Shown piece after piece: positions 21,826 to 35,031 of a stretch of 64,000 bases of DNA. Position 1 is the first letter of the stretch; the number at the start of each line of letters is the position of its first letter. The stretch is from Ralstonia pickettii. Its GTDB lineage: Bacteria > Pseudomonadota > Gammaproteobacteria > Burkholderiales > Burkholderiaceae. Position numbers and translations under genes: made by a program. The notes below the pieces were generated by a model. It did no database searches. It was not told the origin of the DNA and worked only from the letters and a program-made list of their open reading frames with translations. The DNA is taken from positions 1,426,001 through 1,490,000 of the forward strand of contig NZ_CP104381.1 in assembly GCF_030582395.1 (NCBI RefSeq), read 5' to 3'.

Positions 21826-22746
21826 ATGACATCGATAGCCTCATCGGCGGACGCTTCCGCTCACCACCAGCCGCAATGGGCGGCTGCACTGTTTATCCTC
21901 CTGGGCGCCTCCGTCTGGGGCATTTCCTGGTACCCGTACCGCCTGCTGGCCGGCTGGGGGCTCGGCAGCATGCTGGCTTCGTCAATGACGGGCGCAGCCG
22001 CAGCCGTGCTGGCCGCCATAGTGCTGCGTCGTCACTTTCGGACGTTTCAATGGTCGTGGCTGATTCCCGCGCTCGGGCTCGCGGCGGGCATCACCAACGC
22101 CGGTTTCGTCTGGGGCACGGTGCACGGCACGGTCATGCGGGTACTGCTCCTGTTCTATCTGACCCCGGTATGGACCGCCCTGCTGGCGCGCCTGTGGCTG
22201 CACGAGCGCCTGGGCTGGCGCGGCGGTGTGCTGCTCGCGCTGGCGCTGTCGGGCGCGATGATGATGCTGTGGTCGGGTGAGGCCGGCACGCCGTGGCCCG
22301 GTTCAGCGGCGGAATGGGCGGGGCTGATTGCAGGGCTCGCTTTTGCTTGCAACAACGTGCTCTCACGCTTGGCGGGGCAGCGCCATCCGACCATGCGCCC
22401 GGAAATGCGCACTGTGGTCGTTTTCGCAGGCTGCGCGCTGGTGGGCTTTCCAGCTGCGTTGATGCTCGATGGCGTGCGCACGGTGCCCGCGGCTTTTTCG
22501 CAAGGCAATACGTGGCTGCTGCTGGTGGGCATGGCCTGCGTACTGGTCGGCGGCAATGCGATGGTGCAGCGCGGCCTGCAGCGCTTGCCGGCCAATCGTG
22601 CGGCGCTGCTGATGCTCTTCGAAATCGTGGTCGCGGCCGTGTCGTCCGCGCTGCTGACGGCGGAACGCCTGTCCCCTCAGGAAATGGCGGGCGGCGCGTG
22701 CATCATCCTGGCAGGCGCGCTGTCGGGGCTGTCCCGGCGCAAGTAG
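21826..22746 (+). CDS. EamA/DMT family transporter
   Basis: 306-residue inner-membrane protein with about ten hydrophobic segments in two EamA repeats, the architecture of drug/metabolite transporters that export amino acids or other metabolites. The N-terminal repeat begins ALFILLGASVWGISWYPYRLLAGWG; the second begins near AGLIAGLAFACNNVLSRLAG. The substrate cannot be predicted. It is divergent from dapC, and no ribosome-binding site precedes the ATG because a terminator T-run fills that position. Confidence 0.88.
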   Translation: MTSIASSADASAHHQPQWAAALFILLGASVWGISWYPYRLLAGWGLGSMLASSMTGAAAAVLAAIVLRRHFRTFQWSWLIPALGLAAGITNAGFVWGTVHGTVMRVLLLFYLTPVWTALLARLWLHERLGWRGGVLLALALSGAMMMLWSGEAGTPWPGSAAEWAGLIAGLAFACNNVLSRLAGQRHPTMRPEMRTVVVFAGCALVGFPAALMLDGVRTVPAAFSQGNTWLLLVGMACVLVGGNAMVQRGLQRLPANRAALLMLFEIVVAAVSSALLTAERLSPQEMAGGACIILAGALSGLSRRK

Positions 22747-22779
22747 GCTGCCAGCGTTTCGCAATCCAAGGAGTTGCCG

Positions 22780-23826
22780 ATGTTGCTTCGCTCGATTCTT
22801 GCTGCGTTGACGGTTGCGTTGTCGATTGCTTCCACCGCCGCGTACGCCGCTCCGGCAGAGACCGGCCCCGTGTATGGCCCGCGCCTGGAGGGCTTCGAAT
22901 ATCCCGCTCCGGTCAAGCTTTTCAAGTTCGAGTCGCAGGGCAATGCACTAGAGATGGCGTACCTCGACGTCGCACCCAGGCAGCCGAACGGCCAGGTGGC
23001 GGTGCTGCTGCACGGCAAGAACTTCTGCGCGGCCACCTGGGAAGGCACGATCGCCGCGCTGACGGGTGCCGGCTACCGCGTGATCGCCCCGGATCAGATC
23101 GGCTTCTGCAAATCCAGCAAGCCGCACGCATATCAGTTCACGTTCCAGCAACTGGCGAGCAATACGCATGCGCTGCTGGCGTCGCTCGGGATCGAGCACG
23201 CCATCATGATCGGCCATTCGACGGGCGGCATGCTGGCGACGCGCTACGCCTTGATGTATCCGAACGCAGTGTCGCGGCTGGTGATGATCAACCCGATCGG
23301 CCTGGAAGACTGGAAGACCAAGGGTGTGCCGCCCATGACAGTGGACCAATGGTTCGCGCGTGAGAAGCAAACCACCGCCGAGCGCATCCGCGCCTATGAG
23401 CAGTCGACCTACTACGCCGGGCAATGGCGTACGCAATACGAGCCGTGGGTCCAGATGCTGGCCGGCATGTACCGCGGCCCGGGGCGCGATCTGGTGGCGT
23501 GGAATTCCGCACTGCTGTACGACATGATCTACACGCAGCCCGTCGTCTATGAGTTCGGCCAGTTGCGCCCGCCGACGCTGCTGCTCATCGGCCAGAAAGA
23601 CACCACGGCCATCGGCAAGGACGCGGCGCCCCCCGAAGCACGGGCGCAGCTGGGGCATTACCCCGAACTCGGCCGCGCAGCTGCCAAGGCCATTCCGCGC
23701 GCGACGCTGGTGGAATTTCCGGACGCGGGCCATGCGCCACAAATCCAGGATCCTGATGCGCTGCACAATGCGCTGCTCGACTGGCTCGCCGCGCCCGGGC
23801 CGTCGCGCACCCGTCGCCCGGACTGA
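22780..23826 (+). CDS. Exported alpha/beta hydrolase
   Basis: 348-residue alpha/beta hydrolase with a Sec signal peptide (MLLRSILAALTVALSIASTA, cleavage after AYA near 23). The nucleophile elbow is GHSTGG near residue 147, the oxyanion region is LLHGKNFCAATWEG, and an acid (QKD) and a histidine (DAGHAPQI) follow. It should act in the periplasm as an esterase, lipase-like or epoxide-hydrolase-like enzyme. ATG 22780 is correctly spaced from AAGGAG at 22768-22773; an upstream in-frame TTG at 22774 overlaps that site and is unlikely. Substrate unknown. Confidence 0.85.
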   Translation: MLLRSILAALTVALSIASTAAYAAPAETGPVYGPRLEGFEYPAPVKLFKFESQGNALEMAYLDVAPRQPNGQVAVLLHGKNFCAATWEGTIAALTGAGYRVIAPDQIGFCKSSKPHAYQFTFQQLASNTHALLASLGIEHAIMIGHSTGGMLATRYALMYPNAVSRLVMINPIGLEDWKTKGVPPMTVDQWFAREKQTTAERIRAYEQSTYYAGQWRTQYEPWVQMLAGMYRGPGRDLVAWNSALLYDMIYTQPVVYEFGQLRPPTLLLIGQKDTTAIGKDAAPPEARAQLGHYPELGRAAAKAIPRATLVEFPDAGHAPQIQDPDALHNALLDWLAAPGPSRTRRPD

Positions 23827-23940
23827 CGCCGTTTGTCATGAACGTGAAACTGCTTACAAATCCGCAGCAATTGAGCCTTCCGTGCTGCAAATTTCGTCCA
23901 TTTTTGTAGCGATTTGATTGGCGGGAGGCCGGGGAGCGAA

Positions 23941-23949
23941 TGGTATGAT
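23941..23949 (+). promoter_or_regulatory. Possible extended -10 promoter of smc
   Basis: TGG followed by TATGAT (23944-23949) in the 251-bp gap between the exported hydrolase and smc. No well-spaced -35 is present, as expected for an extended -10. The rest of the gap shows no clear feature. Motif evidence only. Confidence 0.35.
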
Positions 23950-24077
23950 GGCGCCATCCGCGCCCCTTGGGCGTGCCTTGTCAGTCCGCGCCGAACGGCG
24001 TGGGTGTGACGGTAAAGGCGCGCTCCTGGGGCGCCCGCTTTATCCCCCTTTTCTGATCCCTTCGAGACGAACACAAC

Positions 24078-27000
24078 GTGCGCCTCTCTTCGATCAAGCT
24101 CGCAGGCTTCAAGTCTTTCGTCGATCCGACCAATTTTCACGTTCCGGGCCAGCTTGTCGGCATCGTCGGCCCGAACGGTTGCGGTAAATCCAACATCATC
24201 GACGCCGTGCGCTGGGTGCTCGGTGAGTCACGCGCCGCGGAACTTCGTGGCGAATCGATGCAGGACGTCATCTTCAACGGCTCGACCCAGCGCAAGCCGG
24301 CTGGCCGCGCCAGCGTCGAACTCGTATTCGACAACGCGGAAGGCCGCGCCGCCGGCCAGTGGAGCCAATACGCCGAAGTGGCGGTCAAGCGCGTGCTCAG
24401 CCGCGACGGCACCTCGTCGTACTTCATCAACAACCAGGCAGTACGCCGCCGCGACATCCAGGACATCTTTCTCGGCACGGGCCTCGGGCCGCGCGCCTAC
24501 GCCATCATCGGGCAGGGGATGATCTCGCGCATCATCGAGGCCAAGCCCGATGACATGCGCATCTTCCTGGAAGAAGCCGCGGGCGTGTCGAAGTACAAGG
24601 AACGCCGCCGCGAAACTGAAAACCGCCTCTCCGACACGCGTGAAAACCTGACGCGCGTGGAAGACATCCTGCGCGAACTCGGCACCAATCTCGAAAAGCT
24701 CGAGGGCCAGGCGGAAGTTGCGCAGCGCTTCCAGACGCTGCAGGCAGAAGGCGAAGAGAAGCAGCACCTGCTCTGGCTGCTCCGCAAGCGTGAAGCGCAA
24801 GCTGAGCAGGAACGCCATCAGCGCGCAATCGAACAGGCGCAGATCGACCTGGAAGCGCAGACCGCGCAGTTGCGCCATATCGAGGCCGAACTCGAAACGA
24901 TGCGCGTGGCGCATTACGCGTCGTCCGACGCGATGCACGCCGCGCAGGGCGCGCTGTACGAAGCCAATTCGGAGGTCAGCCGCCTCGAAGCCGAAATTCG
25001 CTACGTGGTGGAATCGCGCAATCGCATCCAGCAGCAGATCGCCACGCTGACCGCGCAGCAGGAACAGTGGCATACGCAGGGCGAGCAGGCGCAGGAAGAC
25101 CTCGCCGCCGCCGAGGAAGAGTTGGCCATGGCCGAGGAGCGTGCTGCGCAGGCCGCCGAGGACGTCGCGCGCAAAGCCGACGAACTCCCCGCCATGGAAG
25201 CGCAGTGGCGCGATGCACAGACCGCGCTGAACGATCAACGCGCCGCGATCCTGCAATCGGAACAGGCCCTCAAGCTCGAAGCCGCACACCAGCGCAATGC
25301 CGATCAGGCCCTGCTGCAGCTCGAACAGCGCCGCGAACGTCTGACGCAAGAGTCATCCGGCCTCGACAAGCCGGACGACGTGCAGCTCGAAACTCTGCGT
25401 GCCGAACTGGCCGAGCAAGAAGAGGTGCTGGCTGAAGCGCAAGCCGCGCTGGAAGACGCCGAGACACAAGTGCCGCAGCTCGACGAGGCACGCCGCGCCG
25501 CGCAGGACCGCGTGCAATCGGAAGCCGCCGCCATCGCTAGCCTGGAAGCGCGCCTCGCCGCGCTCAAGCAGCTGCAGGAGAACGTGCAGACCGACGGCAA
25601 GGTCCAGCCGTGGCTGGCCAAGCATGAGCTGAGCGAACTGCCGCGCTTCTGGAAGAAGCTGCAGATCGAGCAGGGCTGGGAGCCCGCACTCGAAGCGGTG
25701 CTGCGTGAAAAGCTTGGCGCGCTCGAAGTCTCCAACCTCGATTGGATCAAGGCGTTTGCGGCCGACGCGCCGCCCGCCAAGCTCGCCTTCTATGCGCCCC
25801 CTCCCGCAGCGCGTCCGGTCGAGGCGCCGGCGGGGTTGCGTCCGCTGATGTCGCTGGTGCAGGTGACGGAGCCCGGCATGCGCGCCGTGCTGCAAGACTG
25901 GCTGGCCGACGTCTATATCGCCGACGACATGCAGGCTGCGCTCGCCGCGCGGCAGACGTTGCCGGAAGGCGGCACGTTTGTGGTCCAGGCCGGGCACTTG
26001 ATTGGCCGGTCGTCGGTGCAGTTGTACGCGCCCGATTCCGAGCAGGCCGGCATGCTGGCGCGTGCGCAGGAGATCGAAAACCTGCACAAACAGGTGCGTG
26101 CGCAGATGCTGTTGGCCGACGAAGCCAAGAGTGCCGCCGTGCGCGCCGAAGCGGCGTACAGCCAGGCCAGCCAGAACCTCACGCAGGTGCGGGCCCGCGC
26201 CGAGCAGGCCACGCGTCGCGTGCACGTGCTGCAGATGGATGTGCTCAAGCTGTCGCAGGCGATGGAGCGCTACAACGCGCGCAGCGGCCAGATCGACAGC
26301 GAGTTGGACGAGATTCGCGCGCAGATCGAAGAGCAGCGTGCCATCCGTGCCGAATCCGAAGCGACGTTCGAACAGCACGATGCGGCGCTCGCCGACATGC
26401 AGGCGCGCTTTGAAGACAGCCAGCAGGCGTTCGAAGCGCTGGAAGTTCGCCTGAGCGATGCGCGCAACGCCTTGCGCGATCAGGAGCGCGGCGCACAGGA
26501 GGCGCACTTTGCCGAGCGCAATCTGCAGAACCGCATTGCCGAACTGAAGCGCAACATCCAGGTGGCGAGCGACCAGGCGCAGCAGATCGTGCTGACGCTG
26601 GAAAACGCGCGCGCCGAGCTGGAAACCATCAACGAGCAGACCGCGCATACCGGGCTGCAGGAAGCGCTGGAGCGCCGTGCCGAGAAGGAAGAAAAGCTCG
26701 GGCTGGCACGCATGGAACTGGATGCGCTGACTGCACAACTGCGCGCGCATGACGAGCAACGCCTGACTGCAGAGCGCGCCCAGCAACCGCTGCGCGATCG
26801 CATTACCGAGTTGCAATTGAAGGAACAGGCCGCGCGCCTGAACCAGGAGCAGTTCACCGAGCAGCTCACCGCTGCCAATGTGGACGAAGCAGCGCTAGCC
26901 GAACGTCTGACCGGCGATCTGAAACCGTCGTACCTGCAAGGTGAAGTCACTCGCATCAACAACGCCATCAACGCGCTGGGCCCCGTCAACATGGCTGCGC

Positions 27001-27593
27001 TCGACGAACTGGCGGCAGCGCGCGAGCGAAAGGGCTTCCTGGATGCACAATCGGCCGATTTGACCGACGCCATCACCACGCTGGAAGACGCCATCCGCAA
27101 GATCGACCAGGAAACGCGCGCGCTGTTGCAAGGCACGTTCGATCAGGTCAACTATCACTTTGGCGAGCTGTTCCCGACGCTGTTCGGCGGCGGCCAGGCC
27201 AAGCTGATGATGACCGGCGAAGAAATTCTCGATGCAGGCGTGCAGGTGATGGCGCAGCCGCCGGGCAAGAAGAATTCGACCATTCACTTGCTGTCGGGCG
27301 GTGAAAAGGCACTGACTGCGATTGCGCTGGTGTTTGCGATGTTCCAGCTGAATCCGGCCCCGTTCTGCTTGCTCGACGAGGTGGATGCCCCGCTGGACGA
27401 CGCCAACACCGAGCGCTACGCCAACATGGTCAAGCGCATGTCTGACAAGACCCAATTCGTTTTTATTTCTCACAACAAGATTGCGATGGAAATGGCGCAA
27501 CAGCTCATCGGTGTGACCATGCAGGAACAAGGTGTGTCCCGGATCGTGGCGGTGGACATGGATGCCGCGCTGACCATGGCGGAGGCGGCGTAA
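24078..27593 (+). CDS. smc: Chromosome segregation protein SMC
   Basis: Condensin-type SMC ATPase that compacts and resolves the chromosome as a dimer. The 1171-residue protein has Walker A GPNGCGKSN at 31-39, an N-terminal coiled coil to about 500, a hinge around 520-650, a second coiled coil, signature motif LLSGGEKAL near 1070 and Walker B CLLDEVDAPLDD near 1095. The start is GTG 24078 (MRLSSIKLAGFKSFVDPT). The stop codon touches the ATG of zipA, so the two are coupled. The ScpA/ScpB partners are not in the window. Confidence 0.97.
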   Translation: MRLSSIKLAGFKSFVDPTNFHVPGQLVGIVGPNGCGKSNIIDAVRWVLGESRAAELRGESMQDVIFNGSTQRKPAGRASVELVFDNAEGRAAGQWSQYAEVAVKRVLSRDGTSSYFINNQAVRRRDIQDIFLGTGLGPRAYAIIGQGMISRIIEAKPDDMRIFLEEAAGVSKYKERRRETENRLSDTRENLTRVEDILRELGTNLEKLEGQAEVAQRFQTLQAEGEEKQHLLWLLRKREAQAEQERHQRAIEQAQIDLEAQTAQLRHIEAELETMRVAHYASSDAMHAAQGALYEANSEVSRLEAEIRYVVESRNRIQQQIATLTAQQEQWHTQGEQAQEDLAAAEEELAMAEERAAQAAEDVARKADELPAMEAQWRDAQTALNDQRAAILQSEQALKLEAAHQRNADQALLQLEQRRERLTQESSGLDKPDDVQLETLRAELAEQEEVLAEAQAALEDAETQVPQLDEARRAAQDRVQSEAAAIASLEARLAALKQLQENVQTDGKVQPWLAKHELSELPRFWKKLQIEQGWEPALEAVLREKLGALEVSNLDWIKAFAADAPPAKLAFYAPPPAARPVEAPAGLRPLMSLVQVTEPGMRAVLQDWLADVYIADDMQAALAARQTLPEGGTFVVQAGHLIGRSSVQLYAPDSEQAGMLARAQEIENLHKQVRAQMLLADEAKSAAVRAEAAYSQASQNLTQVRARAEQATRRVHVLQMDVLKLSQAMERYNARSGQIDSELDEIRAQIEEQRAIRAESEATFEQHDAALADMQARFEDSQQAFEALEVRLSDARNALRDQERGAQEAHFAERNLQNRIAELKRNIQVASDQAQQIVLTLENARAELETINEQTAHTGLQEALERRAEKEEKLGLARMELDALTAQLRAHDEQRLTAERAQQPLRDRITELQLKEQAARLNQEQFTEQLTAANVDEAALAERLTGDLKPSYLQGEVTRINNAINALGPVNMAALDELAAARERKGFLDAQSADLTDAITTLEDAIRKIDQETRALLQGTFDQVNYHFGELFPTLFGGGQAKLMMTGEEILDAGVQVMAQPPGKKNSTIHLLSGGEKALTAIALVFAMFQLNPAPFCLLDEVDAPLDDANTERYANMVKRMSDKTQFVFISHNKIAMEMAQQLIGVTMQEQGVSRIVAVDMDAALTMAEAA

Positions 27594-31790
<4,197 letters not shown>

Positions 31791-31858
31791 TCGAGACAGC
31801 GTGAGCGTCGCACCTGCGGGGGCGGGTGGACGCATGTTTCATCCACCACGGAGACGAT

Positions 31859-32980
31859 ATGAAGCGCGATGGTTTGAGGGGCTGGCGCCGGATGGCGCTC
31901 GGGGTCGCCATGACAGCGATGCTGGGGCTGGCCGCATGCGCAGGACCGCAGACGCCGGAAACGACCGGAGCCGCACCGGTTGCCCAAAATCCCCAAGGGC
32001 CGGTGTGGCAACGCGTGCATCTTGGTGCCGATGCCGCTGGCTACGATTTTCCGGTCTACGCCAACCATCCGCTTGATGGCAACCTCGGCAGCATCCGCGA
32101 AGTCGTGTTCGTGCAGCACGGCCTGCAGCGCAACGGAAACGATTACTACGCCGCTGGCGCCGAGCTGCTCCAGGCCAGCGGCCGCAATCCCGACGAGGTC
32201 CTTCTGATTGCCCCGAACTTTCCCGGTACGCCTGACGAAGGCAAAGGCTTCGACGGCATGCCGGTGTGGTCGGTGGACGGCTGGATTGGCGGCTTCAACG
32301 CCACCAATGCACCGTACACGGACCTGAGTTCGCTCAAGGTGCTCGATGATCTGATCGGCTACGTAACCGACCCGGCGCGCGCGCCCAACGTCAAGCGCGT
32401 GACGGTGGCAGGCCATTCGGGCGGCGGCCAGGTCGTGCAACGCTACGCCGTGCTCAACAACGTGGATGAAGTCATCCGCAAGCGCGGCATCGATTTGCGC
32501 TACGTGATCGCCAACCCGTCGTCGTATCTGTATTTCACGCCGGAGCGACCGCGCGGCAAGGGCTTTGCGCGCTACAGCACCAGCGTCTGCCCGGACTACG
32601 ATCACTACAAATACGGCATGGTCGACATGGTGCCGTATGCCGCCGGCAAGACCGGTCGCCAATTGTTCAACCGATACGCACAGCGCCACGTGACTTACCT
32701 GGTCGGCACGCACGACAACGACCCGAATCACCGCGTACTCGACAAGTTGTGCGGTGCCGAGGCCGAAGGCCCGACGCGCCTGGATCGCGCACGCAACTAC
32801 TGGCGCTACGAGCGCTACCTCGCGGGGCGCAAGCGCGTCAACCATCAGGCGCACGAAGTGGTTGGCGTAGGCCACGAGCAGGCGAAGATGTTCGGTTCGC
32901 GTTGTGGCGCACAGGCCGTGTTCGGCATGCCTGCGTCGGCCAACACCTCGGGGGCAGCCTGCCAGGCTCCGCATCTGTAA
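31859..32980 (+). CDS. Lipoprotein alpha/beta-hydrolase-like protein
   Basis: 373 residues with a lipoprotein signal (basic MKRDGLRGWRR, hydrophobic core, lipobox LAAC with Cys27). The rest resembles an alpha/beta hydrolase: EVVFVQHGLQRNGNDYY as the oxyanion region, nucleophile elbow GHSGGG, and late aromatic and Asp/His-rich segments (PDYDHYKYG, LVGTHDNDPNH). It is probably an envelope-anchored esterase or amidase. ATG 31859 follows GGAG; an upstream in-frame start at 31826 lacks support. I do not recognise a named family. Confidence 0.75.
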   Translation: MKRDGLRGWRRMALGVAMTAMLGLAACAGPQTPETTGAAPVAQNPQGPVWQRVHLGADAAGYDFPVYANHPLDGNLGSIREVVFVQHGLQRNGNDYYAAGAELLQASGRNPDEVLLIAPNFPGTPDEGKGFDGMPVWSVDGWIGGFNATNAPYTDLSSLKVLDDLIGYVTDPARAPNVKRVTVAGHSGGGQVVQRYAVLNNVDEVIRKRGIDLRYVIANPSSYLYFTPERPRGKGFARYSTSVCPDYDHYKYGMVDMVPYAAGKTGRQLFNRYAQRHVTYLVGTHDNDPNHRVLDKLCGAEAEGPTRLDRARNYWRYERYLAGRKRVNHQAHEVVGVGHEQAKMFGSRCGAQAVFGMPASANTSGAACQAPHL

Positions 32981-32994
32981 TGTAGGCAGAGCAT

Positions 32995-33034
32995 AAAAAA
33001 ACCGGTCAACGCAGGGTGCGCTGACCGGTTTTTT
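32995..33034. terminator. Bidirectional intrinsic terminator
   Basis: Stem ACCGGTCA/TGACCGGT (33001-33008 and 33022-33029) with an inner CGCA/TGCG extension, flanked by A6 on the left and T-rich sequence on the right. It serves both the lipoprotein hydrolase (+) and rluB (-), which converge here. Confidence 0.85.
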
Positions 33035-33053
33035 GTTTGGGCCTGAGGCTGCC

Positions 33054-35006
33054 TCAGAACTTCTCGAACGGCCCCAGGAATCGCCACTGGCCGACCGGCA
33101 GATCGCCCAGCACGATGCTGCCCATGCGGATGCGCTTCAGGCCGACCACTTCCAGTCCCACCTGTTCGCACATGCGGCGGATTTGGCGTTTCTTGCCTTC
33201 GCGCAGAACAAAGCGCAACTGCTCTTCGTTTTGCCAGCTCACCTTTGCAGGCTTGAGTGCTTCGCCGTCGAGCGACAGGCCAAAGCGCAGCTTCTCCATC
33301 AGCTCTTCCGGGAATACCTTGGAGATGTCGTGCTCGACAACGCCGTCCGGTGAATGCCACACCACGCGCACCAGGTATTCTTTCTCCACCGTCGAATCCT
33401 CGCCGATCAGGTGGCGTGCCACTCGGCCGTCCTGCGTCAACACCAGCAACCCGGTGGAGTCGATATCCAGCCGACCGGCCGGCGCCAGTGCCCGACGCTG
33501 CCACGGCGCGAAGCGCTTGCGCGTAGGATCGCCTTCCCACTGGTTTTCCGGCACGAATAGCGAAACGGCCGGCTGATAGCCGTCTTCCGCCTGGCCCGAA
33601 ACGTAGCCGACCGGCTTGTGCATCAGCACGGTGACGCGCTCGCCTTGCTCGGATCGCGCCGACTGGTGGATTTCGATGATCGCATCCGGCTTGACGCGCG
33701 ACCCCAGTTCGGTGACCGGCTCGCCATCCACCAGCACCCAGCCACGCGGAATCCATTCGTCGGCCTCGCGGCGAGAGCACAGACCCAGTTCGGACATGCG
33801 TTTGGACAGACGGACCAGCCCGCTGGATTCGGTTTGCGCGGCCTGGCGTGGTGCCTGCTCCTCGGCATGACGCGGGGCACGCTCCTCACGCTCGCGCTCG
33901 GGCCGTTGCGGACGGGCCGAACGGTCTTCAAAGCGGCGTGGCGGACGGTCGTTGTCAAAGCGGCGTGGCGGACGGTCGTCATCGAAACGACGCGGAGCAC
34001 GGTCGTTGCCATAGCGGCGCGGTGGCCGTTGCTCGTCGTCGAATCGACGCGGCGGGCGTTGGTCGTCGCCGTACCGGCGAGGCGGACGTTCGTCGTCAAA
34101 GCGTCGCGGGGGATGCTGGTCGCCATCACGACGCGGTGCGCGTTGATCGTCGCCGAACTTGCGTGGTGGGCGATCCTCGAACCGGCGCGGCGGGCGTTGC
34201 TCATCGTCGAAACGACGCGGCGGACGCTGTTCGTCACTAAACCGGCGCGGTGGGCGCTCATCATCAAAGCGTCGCGGAGGACGTTGGTCGCCATCGCGAC
34301 GCGGCGCGCGTTGATCATCGCCGTAGCGGCGCGGGCGTTCGTCATCGAAACGACGGGGCGGGCGTTGATCGTCGTTAAACCGGCGAGGCGGTCGTTCATC
34401 GTCAAAGCGCCTCGGTGGGCGGTCGTTGTCAAAGCGACGCGGGGGACGCTCATCGTCGAACCGGCGGGGTGGGCGATCTTCGAAACGACGGGGCGGGCGC
34501 TCATCATCAGAGCGACGGGGCGGCCGTTGGTCGTTGTCGAAACGTCGCGGAGGACGTTCGTCGTCGAACCGGCGGGGTGGGCGATCTTCGAAGGGACGCG
34601 GCGTGCGCTCATCGTCGGAGCGGCGGGGCGGTCGTTGCTCGTCATTGAACCGACGCGGCGGACGCTCGTCATCAAAGCGTCGCGGCGGGCGATCGCCTTG
34701 CATGCGGCGCGGCTTGGCATCGCGCGTCTGGCCATCGTCGTCGCGTCGGGCAGGACGTGCGGGGCGGGGCGGCTTACCTGCGCGTTCTTCCGGCTTGGCG
34801 CGGCGTTGCGATGGGCGCAGCGGCTGGCGCTCGCGGTTCAGGTCGGACGAGCGCAGCGGCTTGCCGGTCGAACGCACGGAATTGCCTTCGTCATCGCGGC
34901 GCACGCCGAGCGTGGTGCGCTTGCCCGGGCGGGTGGCACGCTGCGTCGGGTCGCTGGCGCGGCGCTTGTCGTCGTCGCCCGGGAAATCATCGGAATCGGT
35001 AGTCAT
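33054..35006 (-). CDS. rluB: 23S rRNA pseudouridine synthase RluB with a long R/P/F/D repeat extension
   Basis: RluB makes pseudouridine 2605 of 23S rRNA. The C-terminal third is canonical: an S4 RNA-binding domain (about 396-440, GLVRLSKRMSELGLCSRREADEWI) and the catalytic domain with Asp514 in GRLDIDSTGLL. The 650-residue length is unusual, since E. coli RluB has about 290. Residues 106-365 are a low-complexity run of more than 25 copies of a PPRRFDDER-type nonapeptide with variants (RYGDD, RRDGD, RRFED, RRFNDEQ). The extension is strongly charged and certainly disordered. ATG 35006 is chosen because the acidic start MTTDSDDFPGDDD is typical and glnD ends 25 bp upstream. Confidence 0.93.
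   Translation of the reverse strand: MTTDSDDFPGDDDKRRASDPTQRATRPGKRTTLGVRRDDEGNSVRSTGKPLRSSDLNRERQPLRPSQRRAKPEERAGKPPRPARPARRDDDGQTRDAKPRRMQGDRPPRRFDDERPPRRFNDEQRPPRRSDDERTPRPFEDRPPRRFDDERPPRRFDNDQRPPRRSDDERPPRRFEDRPPRRFDDERPPRRFDNDRPPRRFDDERPPRRFNDDQRPPRRFDDERPRRYGDDQRAPRRDGDQRPPRRFDDERPPRRFSDEQRPPRRFDDEQRPPRRFEDRPPRKFGDDQRAPRRDGDQHPPRRFDDERPPRRYGDDQRPPRRFDDEQRPPRRYGNDRAPRRFDDDRPPRRFDNDRPPRRFEDRSARPQRPEREREERAPRHAEEQAPRQAAQTESSGLVRLSKRMSELGLCSRREADEWIPRGWVLVDGEPVTELGSRVKPDAIIEIHQSARSEQGERVTVLMHKPVGYVSGQAEDGYQPAVSLFVPENQWEGDPTRKRFAPWQRRALAPAGRLDIDSTGLLVLTQDGRVARHLIGEDSTVEKEYLVRVVWHSPDGVVEHDISKVFPEELMEKLRFGLSLDGEALKPAKVSWQNEEQLRFVLREGKKRQIRRMCEQVGLEVVGLKRIRMGSIVLGDLPVGQWRFLGPFEKF
33912..34691 (-). 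repeat. Coding tandem repeats in rluB (PPRRFDDER type)
   Basis: About 780 bp of imperfect ~27-bp repeats encoding residues 106-365 of RluB. Many units are nearly identical at DNA level, so the region should be prone to slippage and copy-number change between strains. Confidence 0.9.
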
Positions 35007-35031
35007 GAATCTAGACCGGTAAGGCTGGCGC

